Origin: Chloroflexota bacterium
GTDB taxonomy: Bacteria > Chloroflexota > UBA6077 > CF-72
Assembly (NCBI GenBank): GCA_019239775.1
Contig: JAFAZN010000114.1
Span: 1 to 37,920 of the forward strand
Length of the DNA: 37,920 bases
Reading direction: 5' to 3'
This document shows positions 24,265 to 31,814 of the stretch, piece after piece; position 1 is the stretch's first letter, and the number at the start of each line of letters is the position of its first letter. Under the pieces are notes generated by a model. That model did not search any database, was not told where the DNA came from, and saw only the letters and a program-made list of their open reading frames with translations. Made by a program: the position numbers and the translations under genes.

Positions 24265-25326
24265 GTGCCACAACCTCGGCGGCGCGCAGCGCGCACGCCA
24301 CGCGATGGTCGCCGATCCAGCGTTTCGTGGCTCTGGCTGGTGGTGCTGCTGCTTCTCGGCGGTGCCGTGTTCGCCTCGCGCACGCTTGGCCGCGAAGACG
24401 CCAGCAACGTCCGGTCCAGCTCGCCCACTGCCACAGTTGCGCCGACACGCGCTGCGCCCGCGGCTGCCGCGGCCCCGACGCCGACCGTCACCGAAGCGCG
24501 TCGCGTGGAGACGCCAACGGCCGCAGCCGTTCGGGCACGCGCTACACCAACGGCTACAGCCGTTCACGCGGCGGCGGCGACGCCCACGCTGGGTCATGCA
24601 GCGGCGGCTGCTACGCCAACTGCACCTGCCGTCCACACGCCGCAAGCCAGTGCAACTCCCACGGCCACACACGCGAGCGCTCCGACTGCTACCACCGAAG
24701 TAGCGGTTACGCCGACGACCGCGGTCGCAGCCCGGACTGGCGCAGGCGTCGTGGCATTGACGTTTGATGCAGGCGCCGATCGCGGCTACGCCGAGGACAT
24801 CCTCGATCGGCTCGCCGAGGAGCACGTTGTCGCCAGCTTCGGCATTACGGGCAACTGGGCCAAGGCGAATCCCGACCTGGTTCGCCGCATGGCTGCTGAC
24901 GGCCACTTCGTGTTCAACCACACGCTGGACCATCGCTCGTTCACCGGCGTGTCCGACTCGCTCGGCGGCCTCTCAGCCACGGCCCGTCGCGGCGAACTGG
25001 ACCAGGCCGACGCGATCATTGCGCCTCTTATTGGTCATACGACGAAGCCGTTTTATCGACTGCCATACGGTGACGACGACGCTCGCGTCGCGGCCGACGT
25101 GGCGCCGGAGGGCTACACGCGCAAGATCGGTTGGACAGTCGACTCAGAAGGCTGGCGCGGCCTTGCGCTACAAGACATCGTCGCGCGCTGCCTGAGGCTG
25201 GCCGCACCAGGCGCGGTGTATGTGCTGCACGTTGGGCGCGCCTCCCAGGATGGCCCGGCAGTTCCCGAAATCATCGCCGGCCTGCGCGACCGCGGCTTCA
25301 GCTTTACCCGCGTCGACGACGTCTGA
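24265..25326 (+). CDS. Membrane-anchored polysaccharide deacetylase (NodB domain)
   Basis: 353 residues. Basic N-terminus, one membrane helix (about 20-38), then a long Ala/Thr/Pro-rich linker to about residue 155, resembling a cell-wall-spanning region. The NodB domain has motif 1 VALTFDAGAD, motif 2 FNHTLDHRSF with the two metal-binding His, motif 3 FYRLPYGDDD, and a final LHVGR. The first motif is TFDAG rather than the usual TFDDG; the catalytic-base Asp is kept but the metal-binding second Asp position is shifted to AD. It probably removes acetyl groups from an envelope polysaccharide or peptidoglycan sugar outside the cell. Substrate unknown. Confidence 0.85.
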   Translation: MPQPRRRAARTPRDGRRSSVSWLWLVVLLLLGGAVFASRTLGREDASNVRSSSPTATVAPTRAAPAAAAAPTPTVTEARRVETPTAAAVRARATPTATAVHAAAATPTLGHAAAAATPTAPAVHTPQASATPTATHASAPTATTEVAVTPTTAVAARTGAGVVALTFDAGADRGYAEDILDRLAEEHVVASFGITGNWAKANPDLVRRMAADGHFVFNHTLDHRSFTGVSDSLGGLSATARRGELDQADAIIAPLIGHTTKPFYRLPYGDDDARVAADVAPEGYTRKIGWTVDSEGWRGLALQDIVARCLRLAAPGAVYVLHVGRASQDGPAVPEIIAGLRDRGFSFTRVDDV

Positions 25327-25398
25327 TCTCCGCGTCACAAACAGTGCGGCCGCTCTAGCCACACCACCGGTTGTATCGTAGGCTGGGCATAGCACAAT

Positions 25399-26049
25399 AT
25401 GTCGTTTCGTGACGCGACCAAACCACAAGATCTGGAGCCGGAGCGCTTGAAACCGGACCAGGGCACGCCTACCCTGAACCCCAGTGTTGAGGCCGAGCGA
25501 CCGGCGACCCCACTGTGCACCGGCCGAGCCCCAAACGACCTCGTTCGCGAACGAATTCTGGCCTGGTTGGCCGAGGGCGTGCGCGAGGTGACCTGGGCGC
25601 TTTGTTCGCTCCCGCGTGAGCATTGGGCTGAATCTCCCCCGACCACGAACGAATGGACTGCGCTCCAACGCGTCCGCGATCTCGCGTTGCGTGAGGCGCA
25701 CCAACTGCTACCCACCGTCCGCCAGGCGCTGGGCGAATCCGCAGCAGCGGCACCCGCCTGGTCCGCCTTCGAACTGGAGCAGGCAGAAAGCACGGCATTC
25801 GTCGAATCCCCAGAAGACATCGTGCGCACGCTCGGCGAGACCCGATTCGAGCTGCTCCAGCGGCTGGAAGCCGCGCCCGACGATGCGTGGGCCAACAACC
25901 TGCACTGGCAGTTGCTAAACGCACACCAGCATGAGCTGCAGCACGTGGCTGCGATCTGGAAGCTTGCCCTGAACTGGGATCGTCTCTCGCGCACACCCAC
26001 CCCCGGCGTTCCACTACACCCCGCCGACAGGCTCGAGGAGTCACACTGA
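25399..26049 (+). CDS. DinB-like four-helix protein
   Basis: 216 residues. A Pro-rich N-terminal 45 residues is followed by a helical domain with H101 (LREAHQLL) and the C-terminal H-x-H-x3-H cluster H176/H178/H182 (NAHQHELQHVAAIW), the metal-site layout of DinB/YfiT proteins. ERILAWLAEGVREVTWAL and PTTNEWTALQ also fit the fold. Members include thiol-S-transferases and other metal enzymes; the reaction here is not predictable. Its stop codon is 1 nt before the ATG of the XRE regulator, so the two form an operon. Confidence 0.7.
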   Translation: MSFRDATKPQDLEPERLKPDQGTPTLNPSVEAERPATPLCTGRAPNDLVRERILAWLAEGVREVTWALCSLPREHWAESPPTTNEWTALQRVRDLALREAHQLLPTVRQALGESAAAAPAWSAFELEQAESTAFVESPEDIVRTLGETRFELLQRLEAAPDDAWANNLHWQLLNAHQHELQHVAAIWKLALNWDRLSRTPTPGVPLHPADRLEESH

Positions 26050-26050
26050 G

Positions 26051-26983
26051 ATGCTCGACCAGGTCACGAACCTTGAATCCGACAGCGACATTGCGCTGCC
26101 CACGGCCTCGCTCGATCTTTCGACGCGGATGCGTGACCTGCGGGCGCGCCAGGGCTTGAAGCAGAGCGAAGTGGCTCGGCGAATGAGGCTTGATCCCAGC
26201 ATCCCCAGCTTGTGGGAGCAAGGCAAACGCCTCGTGCCAGCCAATCGCGTGCGCGCGCTGGCGGATGCGCTGGAGGTGACGGTTGAGGAGCTGTTGGATG
26301 GAGTCGCGGGCGCGCAACCCCGCTCCAGCAAGGCCCCGAGCGAACCGTCTCTTTCGAGCAACATTTCAGAGTTGATTGACGACCGTGCCGTGCGACCGCT
26401 GCCCGCGGATGATGCGCCGTTGCTGCGGCTGATGCCCGAGCAAATCGCCGACGAGCCCGCGCTGGTGACACCCGACGGCGAGACGATCACCGAGCAATGG
26501 GTCATCCCCGAGCGTCCGCCGCTCGAGGGTTGGATTCCAGAGGGCTGGCAGCCAACGGATCGCGTCCAGGACATCACGCCCGCGCTGCCTGATGGCTACT
26601 GGCTGGACCCGGTCAAGCTGGAGAAGACCACCGCGCGGCAACTGCTGCGCTCACGCTTGTGCGCGGAGGACCGCCATGCCGTCGGCGAGCGTGTCGTACC
26701 TGGCGCGGCCCTGGCCGAACGGCTGTACCGCCACTGCAGCAAAGAGGACGGCTTTTTGCCGACTGGCCGCCTGCCGTTGGCGGAGTCGATCTTCCGCTGC
26801 GTGCTCACGGCCGACCACGGTGGGCTGACCGATGGTGCACTCGTGGAGATGCTGCGCGAGCGCTCGGGCGCGGTGCCCGTCTCGACCACACTGCTGCGAC
26901 GACTGCGCGATTCGGTGCGGCCGTACCCCATCCGCCGCGTCGACGCCGAACTCTTCGGAGCCCGTACTTTTAAGAGCCGCTAG
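26051..26983 (+). CDS. XRE-family regulator with uncharacterised C-terminal domain
   Basis: 310 residues. A Cro/C1-type helix-turn-helix lies at about 24-83: MRDLRARQGLKQSEVARRM, SLWEQGKRLVPANRVRAL and LEVTVEELLDG. A disordered Pro/Ser linker follows, then an unknown region with WVIPERPPLEGWIPEGW (about 157-173) and a helical C-terminal part (RLPLAESIFRCVLTADHGGL, TTLLRRLRDSVRPYPIRRVD). I do not recognise the C-terminal domain; it may sense a ligand or partner. Co-transcribed with the DinB-like gene. The stop codon lies inside the first copy of the 46-bp tandem repeat. Confidence 0.75.
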   Translation: MLDQVTNLESDSDIALPTASLDLSTRMRDLRARQGLKQSEVARRMRLDPSIPSLWEQGKRLVPANRVRALADALEVTVEELLDGVAGAQPRSSKAPSEPSLSSNISELIDDRAVRPLPADDAPLLRLMPEQIADEPALVTPDGETITEQWVIPERPPLEGWIPEGWQPTDRVQDITPALPDGYWLDPVKLEKTTARQLLRSRLCAEDRHAVGERVVPGAALAERLYRHCSKEDGFLPTGRLPLAESIFRCVLTADHGGLTDGALVEMLRERSGAVPVSTTLLRRLRDSVRPYPIRRVDAELFGARTFKSR

Positions 26984-27107
26984 CGCGAACCCCTTGGCGC
27001 ATTTGGTACGGCGTCTTGAGAGCCGCTAGCGCGAACCTCTTGGCGCATTGGGTATGGCGTCTTGAGAGCCGCTAGCGCGCACCTCTGAGCGCACGGGGTA
27101 TGGCGCT
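26970..27107 (+). repeat. Three tandem 46-bp units across a gene junction
   Basis: Units at 26970-27015, 27016-27061 and 27062-27107 with no spacer. Copies 1 and 2 differ at about 4 positions, copies 2 and 3 at about 7. Each begins near TTGAGAGCCGCTAG, which in copy 1 encodes the last residues and the TAG of the XRE gene, and ends near GGTATGGCG, which in copy 3 is the start of the next gene. CGCTAGCG is a palindrome in every copy. Confidence 0.85.
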
Positions 27108-28068
27108 CTTGCTCTGCCGAGGCGACCTGAGTCGCCTCCTTGACTTCGGGGAAGTCATCGAGGCAGTCGCGGGCGCGTTTGCGGCTTACAGCAGCGGTCA
27201 GACCCAGACGCCGCTGCGCGTCGGGGTCGAGCCGCCAGGTGCCGACGGCGTGTTGCTGGCGATGCCTTGCGCGGTGGCCGAGCCGCCCGCACTAGGCGCC
27301 AAGATCGTGTCAGTCTTTCGCGGCAACCGATCGCGCGGCCTGCCGACCGTCACCTCCACCTACATCCTGAGCGAGTACGAGACAGGTGTGCCGTTGGCGG
27401 TAATGGACGGCGGGTATCTCACCGCGATCCGCACCGCCGCCGGTTCAGCCGTCGCCACGCGTGCGCTCGCGCCCGAATCTGCCAGCACCCTTGGCGTCTT
27501 TGGCACTGGCGTGCAAGCGCGTTTTCATGTGGAAACCATTCGTCGCATTCGGGGTATTTCCCGGGTACTGGTGGTCGGTACCTCCGAGGCCAAGGCGAGC
27601 GAGTTCTGCGACTGGGTCTCGTCCACCACCGGCCTGCATGCCGGGGTCGCGTCGGCGGAACAGGCGTCGGCTGCCGACGTAGTGGCGGCCTGCACCACGA
27701 GCCCAACGCCCGTGGTGGTGAACGAGGCCGTTCGCGCTGGCGCGCACGTGAATGCGGTTGGCGCCTTCACCCCTGCGACGCGGGAGTTGCCGCCCGAGTT
27801 GGTCTCACGGGCGGCCGTGTACGTGGATACGCGCGCAGGCGCGCTCTCCGAGGCAGGTGATCTCCTGCTGGCGGGAGTGCGCGACGTACGTGGTGAAGTT
27901 GGCGAAGTGCTGCTCGGTGGAGCGCCAGGTCGCCAATCACCCGAAGAGGTGACGGTGTACAAGTCCGTCGGGGCGGCATTCCTCGATGCGGCTACCGCTC
28001 GATTGGCCTTCGAGGCGGCGGGCAAACGCGGTATCGGAACTGTTTACGAGTTTTCAGCCGACTCTTAA
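27100..28068 (+). CDS. Ornithine cyclodeaminase / mu-crystallin family enzyme
   Basis: 322 residues. Family motifs are the substrate-binding region LGAKIVSVFRGN, VMDGGYLTAIRTAAGSAVAT with the conserved Arg, and the NAD(P) Rossmann motif GVFGTGVQARFHVETI (about 129-144). HVNAVGAFTPATRELP and VYKSVGAAFLDAATA follow at the C-terminus. Members include ornithine and lysine cyclodeaminases, archaeal alanine dehydrogenase and ketimine reductases; the substrate is not fixed by sequence alone. The ATG lies in the third 46-bp repeat copy. rsfS follows 24 nt later. Confidence 0.85.
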   Translation: MALLLCRGDLSRLLDFGEVIEAVAGAFAAYSSGQTQTPLRVGVEPPGADGVLLAMPCAVAEPPALGAKIVSVFRGNRSRGLPTVTSTYILSEYETGVPLAVMDGGYLTAIRTAAGSAVATRALAPESASTLGVFGTGVQARFHVETIRRIRGISRVLVVGTSEAKASEFCDWVSSTTGLHAGVASAEQASAADVVAACTTSPTPVVVNEAVRAGAHVNAVGAFTPATRELPPELVSRAAVYVDTRAGALSEAGDLLLAGVRDVRGEVGEVLLGGAPGRQSPEEVTVYKSVGAAFLDAATARLAFEAAGKRGIGTVYEFSADS

Positions 28069-28092
28069 GCGGAATGACGCGCTCGAGCTGGC

Positions 28093-28521
28093 ATGCGCGG
28101 TGCTATAGTCGGCCTCATACTCAGCCGTTCCGAAGTCGCCCGCGAACCTGGATTAAACCCGGCGCCTGACAGCGCCGAAGCGCTGCGCCTGGCGCGACGG
28201 ATCGTCGATCTCGCATCTGATAAGCAGGCCAGCGACATCTTGCTCCTGGACATCCGCGGCGTCTCGCTGATCGCAGACTACTTTGTGATCTGCACCGCCG
28301 GCAGCGAGCGCCAGACGGCGGCTATTCTGAAGGACCTCGGGGAGAAGGTGCTGGAGGAGTTCGCACGCAAACCGCTGCATAGCGAAGGCCAGTCCGATTC
28401 GGGTTGGGTGCTGCTGGACTACGGCGACGTGATCGTGCACATCTTCTCGCCGACGCAACGGACCTTCTATAACCTCGAGCAGTTGTGGGCGGCGGCAACG
28501 CCCGTCGTACGCGTGCAGTAA
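28093..28521 (+). CDS. rsfS: Ribosomal silencing factor RsfS
   Basis: 142 residues. The conserved domain starts at about residue 28: ALRLARRIVDLASDKQASDI, then LLDIRGVSLIADYFVICTAG, GWVLLDYGDVIVHIFSP and TFYNLEQLW. RsfS binds ribosomal protein uL14 and blocks subunit joining when nutrients are low. The first 26 residues have no counterpart in the family. They contain an extended -10-like TGC-TATAGT at 28101-28109, but there is no other ATG/GTG start before the domain, so the ATG at 28093 is kept. Confidence 0.92.
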   Translation: MRGAIVGLILSRSEVAREPGLNPAPDSAEALRLARRIVDLASDKQASDILLLDIRGVSLIADYFVICTAGSERQTAAILKDLGEKVLEEFARKPLHSEGQSDSGWVLLDYGDVIVHIFSPTQRTFYNLEQLWAAATPVVRVQ

Positions 28522-28535
28522 CTGCGTTGTCGACG

Positions 28536-28724
28536 ATGGATCGTGGTATCGGGCGCCCCAAAGTGTTTGGGGCAGGCGTGAGCCTGGGGATGTTCGCGGG
28601 GATCCTGATTGGGTCGCTGTTGACGCTGTGGCTGGGCGAGGCCACGCTTGGCTTACTCCAGCGAGCATTTGGCAAAGTCTTCGGCCGCCGCGAGCGAATC
28701 CACTTCGAGCTTCTCCTCCAGTGA
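28536..28724 (+). CDS. Small single-span membrane protein
   Basis: 62 residues from the ATG at 28536; the frame extends back over the end of rsfS. One membrane helix at about residues 13-35 (GVSLGMFAGILIGSLLTLWL), a second amphipathic helix, then a basic segment (GKVFGRRERIHFE). It begins 14 nt after the rsfS stop and is probably co-transcribed. The short anchor with a basic cytoplasmic tail resembles small envelope microproteins. Function unknown. Confidence 0.5.
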   Translation: MDRGIGRPKVFGAGVSLGMFAGILIGSLLTLWLGEATLGLLQRAFGKVFGRRERIHFELLLQ

Positions 28725-28749
28725 ATTTGCTTAAGCCACAACGCTGGCG

Positions 28750-29205
28750 CTACTCGAAGACCCAGCGGTCGGTGTCGCGCGCGTAGCTCACGAGTTCACC
28801 GTCGCCGAACCAGAGCGCGAGCTCGCGGTCTGCCGTCTCAGGCGCGTCTGATGCATGGATCAGGTTGCGGCCGATGTCCAGCGCGAAGTCGGCCCGAATC
28901 GTGCCTGGCGCGGCGTTCAACGGGTTGGTGGCACCGACCGTGCTGCGCACCATCTGCACCGCACTGGTGCCCTCGACGCAGGCCACCACAACCGGTGCGC
29001 TGGTGATGTACCGAAGGAGCCCTTCGTAGAACGGCTTTCCCAGGTGTTCTGCGTAATGTCGGGCAGCCAGGTCCGAAGAAACAGAGACCAGCTTGAGCCC
29101 AACGATCTTCAGTCCGCGCGCCTCGAGGCGACTCAAGATCGGCCCGACCAGCCCGCGCTGGACGCCGTCCGGCTTGACGATCACCAGGGTGCGTTGCATT
29201 GCCAT
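28750..29205 (-). CDS. ndk: Nucleoside diphosphate kinase
   Basis: 151 residues. Active-site residues are complete: K11 (VIVKPDG), the catalytic His H117 in NLIHASD, and the nucleotide-binding GATNPLNAAPGTIRADF. The C-terminal part (ELALWFGDGELVSY) is standard. It transfers the terminal phosphate between NTPs and NDPs, supplying dNTPs downstream of ribonucleotide reduction. The ATG at 29205 is followed by a second at 29199. A TAGGCT hexamer lies 9 nt upstream. Convergent with the small membrane-protein gene. Confidence 0.96.
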   Translation of the reverse strand: MAMQRTLVIVKPDGVQRGLVGPILSRLEARGLKIVGLKLVSVSSDLAARHYAEHLGKPFYEGLLRYITSAPVVVACVEGTSAVQMVRSTVGATNPLNAAPGTIRADFALDIGRNLIHASDAPETADRELALWFGDGELVSYARDTDRWVFE

Positions 29206-29214
29206 GATGCCGGA

Positions 29215-29220
29215 AGCCTA
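29215..29220 (-). promoter_or_regulatory. Candidate -10 (TAGGCT) of ndk
   Basis: TAGGCT on the minus strand ends 9 nt before the ATG at 29205, with no ribosome site between. Confidence 0.3.
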
Positions 29221-29345
29221 CCCGAATGCCCATTTTGAGATGGTCGCGAGTTGCAGCCTTGAGATTGAGGTCCTATTCTCTCTCGATGCGGCCCATCTCG
29301 TTCCGCTCTTGTGTCGGGCCGACTTTCGACCAGGTGGAGTGAACC

Positions 29346-29492
29346 GTGGCTACTGGCTACTGCATGAAGTGCAAAGCCCAGCGCGAGATCAAAAACGCCA
29401 AGCAGATCACGATGAAGAATGGTCGGCCGGCCACCGAGGGCGCGTGTCCGGTATGTGGGACCAAGATTTTCAAGATCGGCGCTGGGAAGTAG
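29346..29492 (+). CDS. DUF5679-type zinc-ribbon microprotein
   Basis: 48 residues. Two Cys pairs, GYCMKCKAQREI and GACPVCGTKIF, flank the linker ITMKNGRPATEG, which is the hallmark of DUF5679 proteins that are common in Chloroflexota and actinobacteria. The sequence is Lys-rich, so nucleic-acid or ribosome binding is plausible but unproven. GTG start with GGAG 6 nt upstream, one of the clearest ribosome sites in the window. The stop codon is 2 nt from the convergent ruvB stop. The gap 29206-29345 shows no other feature. Confidence 0.85.
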   Translation: MATGYCMKCKAQREIKNAKQITMKNGRPATEGACPVCGTKIFKIGAGK

Positions 29493-29494
29493 CG

Positions 29495-30532
29495 CTACTT
29501 CGCTGAATCAAGTGGCAGAGGCTGCTGGGCCGATTGGCGGCCCGGTGGCCGAACGCCAAGATGTGCAAACGCCCTGGGCGTCGGCAGTCGACCGCCTGAG
29601 GTGCGCTGGATGAATCCCTCATACAGCAGGTAGGGCTCGACTACGTCTTCCAACGTGTCCGGCTCCTGCTGCATCGCGGCTGCAAGCGTGCCAACGCCCG
29701 CCGCGCGTTCCTGAGCGATCAACGTCTTCAGGTAACGACGGTCCAGGTCATCCAGGCCGACGCCGTCGACGCCCTCGAGTTCCAGGGCATCGTTCACCAG
29801 CGACGCGTTGACGTCGCGTACGTCGTGCACCTGGGCGTAGTCGCGCACGCGCCTCAGGAGTCGATTGGCGATGCGCGGAGTACCGCGCGCGCGCCGAGCA
29901 ATTTCGGTGGCGGCGGCCTCGTCGAGCAACACATTCAGCAGCCCGGCGGAGCGGCGAACAATCAGCGTGAGGTCGGCCACGCCATAGAAATCCAGCTCGA
30001 AGTTCAGGCCGAACCGTTCGCGAAGCGGCGAGGAAAGCAGACCCTTGCGCGTGGTGGCGCCAACAAGCGTGAATGGCTGCACCGGCAGCGGGACCGCCTG
30101 GGCATACGGGCCTTTGTCGATGACGAAATCGACCTTGAAGTCCTCCATGGCCGGATAGATGTATTCCTCGACGACGCGCGGCAGGCGATGGATCTCGTCG
30201 ATAAAGAACACATCGCCAGCATCCAGGCGTGTGAGCATGCCCATGAGGTCGTACGCGCGCTCCAGGGCTGGACCAGACGTGGTGATGAGCTTGCCGCGCA
30301 TTTCGTTGGCGACGATGTGCGCAAGCGTGGTCTTGCCGAGGCCGGGCGGGCCGCTGAGCAAAAGATGATCGAGCGGCTCACGTCGCTGGCGGGCGGCCTC
30401 CAGCGCGATCGACAGGCGCCGACGCTGTAAGTCCTGACCAATGAATTCGGCGAGGCCGCGCGGGCGAAGGCTGGTCTGCAGGCGCTCTTCGTCGTCTCCA
30501 GCACTGGTGGGTGCCACAACGCGGCCATCCAT
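29495..30532 (-). CDS. ruvB: Holliday junction branch-migration helicase RuvB
   Basis: 345 residues. Walker A GPPGLGKTT (61-69), Walker B FIDEIH (110-115), the sensor region GATTRKGLLSSPLRERFG, and a C-terminal winged helix (LYEGFIQRTSGGRLPT). An extra tail of about 15 residues (PPGRQSAQQPLPL) follows. It is the ATPase motor that drives branch migration with RuvA. It starts 8 nt after ruvA in the order ruvC-ruvA-ruvB. Confidence 0.97.
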   Translation of the reverse strand: MDGRVVAPTSAGDDEERLQTSLRPRGLAEFIGQDLQRRRLSIALEAARQRREPLDHLLLSGPPGLGKTTLAHIVANEMRGKLITTSGPALERAYDLMGMLTRLDAGDVFFIDEIHRLPRVVEEYIYPAMEDFKVDFVIDKGPYAQAVPLPVQPFTLVGATTRKGLLSSPLRERFGLNFELDFYGVADLTLIVRRSAGLLNVLLDEAAATEIARRARGTPRIANRLLRRVRDYAQVHDVRDVNASLVNDALELEGVDGVGLDDLDRRYLKTLIAQERAAGVGTLAAAMQQEPDTLEDVVEPYLLYEGFIQRTSGGRLPTPRAFAHLGVRPPGRQSAQQPLPLDSAK

Positions 30533-30540
30533 CGGTCAGG

Positions 30541-31185
30541 TCAGGCCTCCGCACCTGTTCGCGCGCGCTGCGTTCGGAAGTGTTCGGTGATGATGTCCTG
30601 CACGCTCGTGATGTCCTCGCGGCTGGCAAGCAGCTCGTTCACCTGGCGCAGCGCATCAGGACGTTTGAGCCCCATCTGCATCAAGAGGGCGACGGCGTCT
30701 GCGCGGAGCTCGTCGGCCGGGTTGCCTCTGGGAAGTGGGCGTGACGGAGCGGCCTGCACGAATGGGGCGACCTTTTTGCGCAGGCTCGCGATGATCTTGT
30801 CGGCGCCGTCGAGAGTGACGCCCGGAAGCCCATCCAGGTAAGCGCGGTTGGCTTGCTGGATGGCTTCGGCGATGTTCTCGATCGGCGCGACCATAGCGCG
30901 TGACGCCAGGCGACCGCCCACCCGCGGCACGCTGACCAGCAGGTGCCAGAAGGCCTTTTGCTGTGGGGTCAGGAAGCCAAACAGGGTGGGCCACGGTTGG
31001 TCGCGGCCGGATTGCGCGCTCACAAACAGTATGAGCTCGCTCTCCACGGAGTAATTCACCGAGAGTTCTTGATCGACGATGGGCGGGACGATGACTTCGT
31101 AACCGATGCCTGCGCACTCCACGATGACGGCCTCATCACTGTCTGGGGCGTGACCCTTATAGGTTCCACGGACGTACGCATACAT
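30541..31185 (-). CDS. ruvA: Holliday junction-binding protein RuvA
   Basis: 214 residues. OB-fold N-terminal domain (MYAYVRGTYKG, VECAGIGYEV), tandem helix-hairpin-helix region (GRLASRAMVAPIENIAEAI, LDGLPGVTLDGADKIIASL) and C-terminal domain III that contacts RuvB (ADAVALLMQMGLKRPDALRQ). Usual RuvA is about 200 residues. It lies 18 nt after ruvC and 8 nt before ruvB. Confidence 0.96.
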   Translation of the reverse strand: MYAYVRGTYKGHAPDSDEAVIVECAGIGYEVIVPPIVDQELSVNYSVESELILFVSAQSGRDQPWPTLFGFLTPQQKAFWHLLVSVPRVGGRLASRAMVAPIENIAEAIQQANRAYLDGLPGVTLDGADKIIASLRKKVAPFVQAAPSRPLPRGNPADELRADAVALLMQMGLKRPDALRQVNELLASREDITSVQDIITEHFRTQRARTGAEA

Positions 31186-31203
31186 GGCTAGGAACGTCTC
31201 ACG

Positions 31204-31809
31204 CTACAACGTTTGGGATCCACTGGGTTTGGTGGTCCGGAGTGCCGTAACCGAAGTAGCCAGTGGCAGTCGGGGCCGCCCCGAGGTCAAGCGTGCGAGT
31301 GGGTGCGAACGCTGGTAGAGCGCGGCCAGCGCGAGTGCAATAGCGTCCGTTTCATCCAGTCGCATACGGCCCGTCGTGTCGACGTCAGTCAGGCGCGCCA
31401 CCATGCGTTGGATCTGCTCCTTCGACGCATGGCCGCTGGAGGTCAGTCGCTGTTTGACCGTTGTGGCCGTCAGCGGCAAGATCGGAAGGCTGGCTTCCTC
31501 GAGGACCAGGCAGAGGGCGCCTCGCATGTGCGCCATCAACAGCGCGCTGCGGGGATGGCGTGGCGCCGTAAAGATTTCCTCGAGAGCAACCAGCTCGGGG
31601 CGAAACTCGGCCAAGACTTCGCGTAACGCGCGGGCGCCATCCGCCAGGCGAGCGGCCAGCGGCGCATCCGGCGGAGGCGTGATCACGCCATGCCCAAGGA
31701 CCGACGCGCGCAGGCCCACGGGTTCGATGACCGCCCAGCCAGTGCGAACCAGGCCGGGGTCGATGCCGAGCACACGTGTTTTTCCGGTTTTTCCGAGAGC
31801 GCCGAACAT
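31204..31809 (-). CDS. ruvC: Holliday junction resolvase RuvC
   Basis: 201 residues from the ATG at 31809. The four acidic catalytic positions are visible: D17 (VLGIDPGLVRTGWAV), E77/E78 (VALEEIFTAP), and D152 and D155 (RLDETDAIALAL). A Ser/Gly-rich C-terminal tail extends beyond the usual end. The frame is open for 38 more codons upstream, inside the GT-C gene, but homology begins just after 31809. It cuts Holliday junctions with RuvAB. First gene of ruvCAB, 5 nt after the GT-C stop. Confidence 0.95.
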   Translation of the reverse strand: MFGALGKTGKTRVLGIDPGLVRTGWAVIEPVGLRASVLGHGVITPPPDAPLAARLADGARALREVLAEFRPELVALEEIFTAPRHPRSALLMAHMRGALCLVLEEASLPILPLTATTVKQRLTSSGHASKEQIQRMVARLTDVDTTGRMRLDETDAIALALAALYQRSHPLARLTSGRPRLPLATSVTALRTTKPSGSQTL

Positions 31810-31814
31810 CCGTG

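Noticed and set aside
26970..27107. Mobile-element footprint or integration site
   Set aside because: There is no tRNA, integrase or terminal inverted repeat, and the copies are in direct tandem order, which fits local duplication better.
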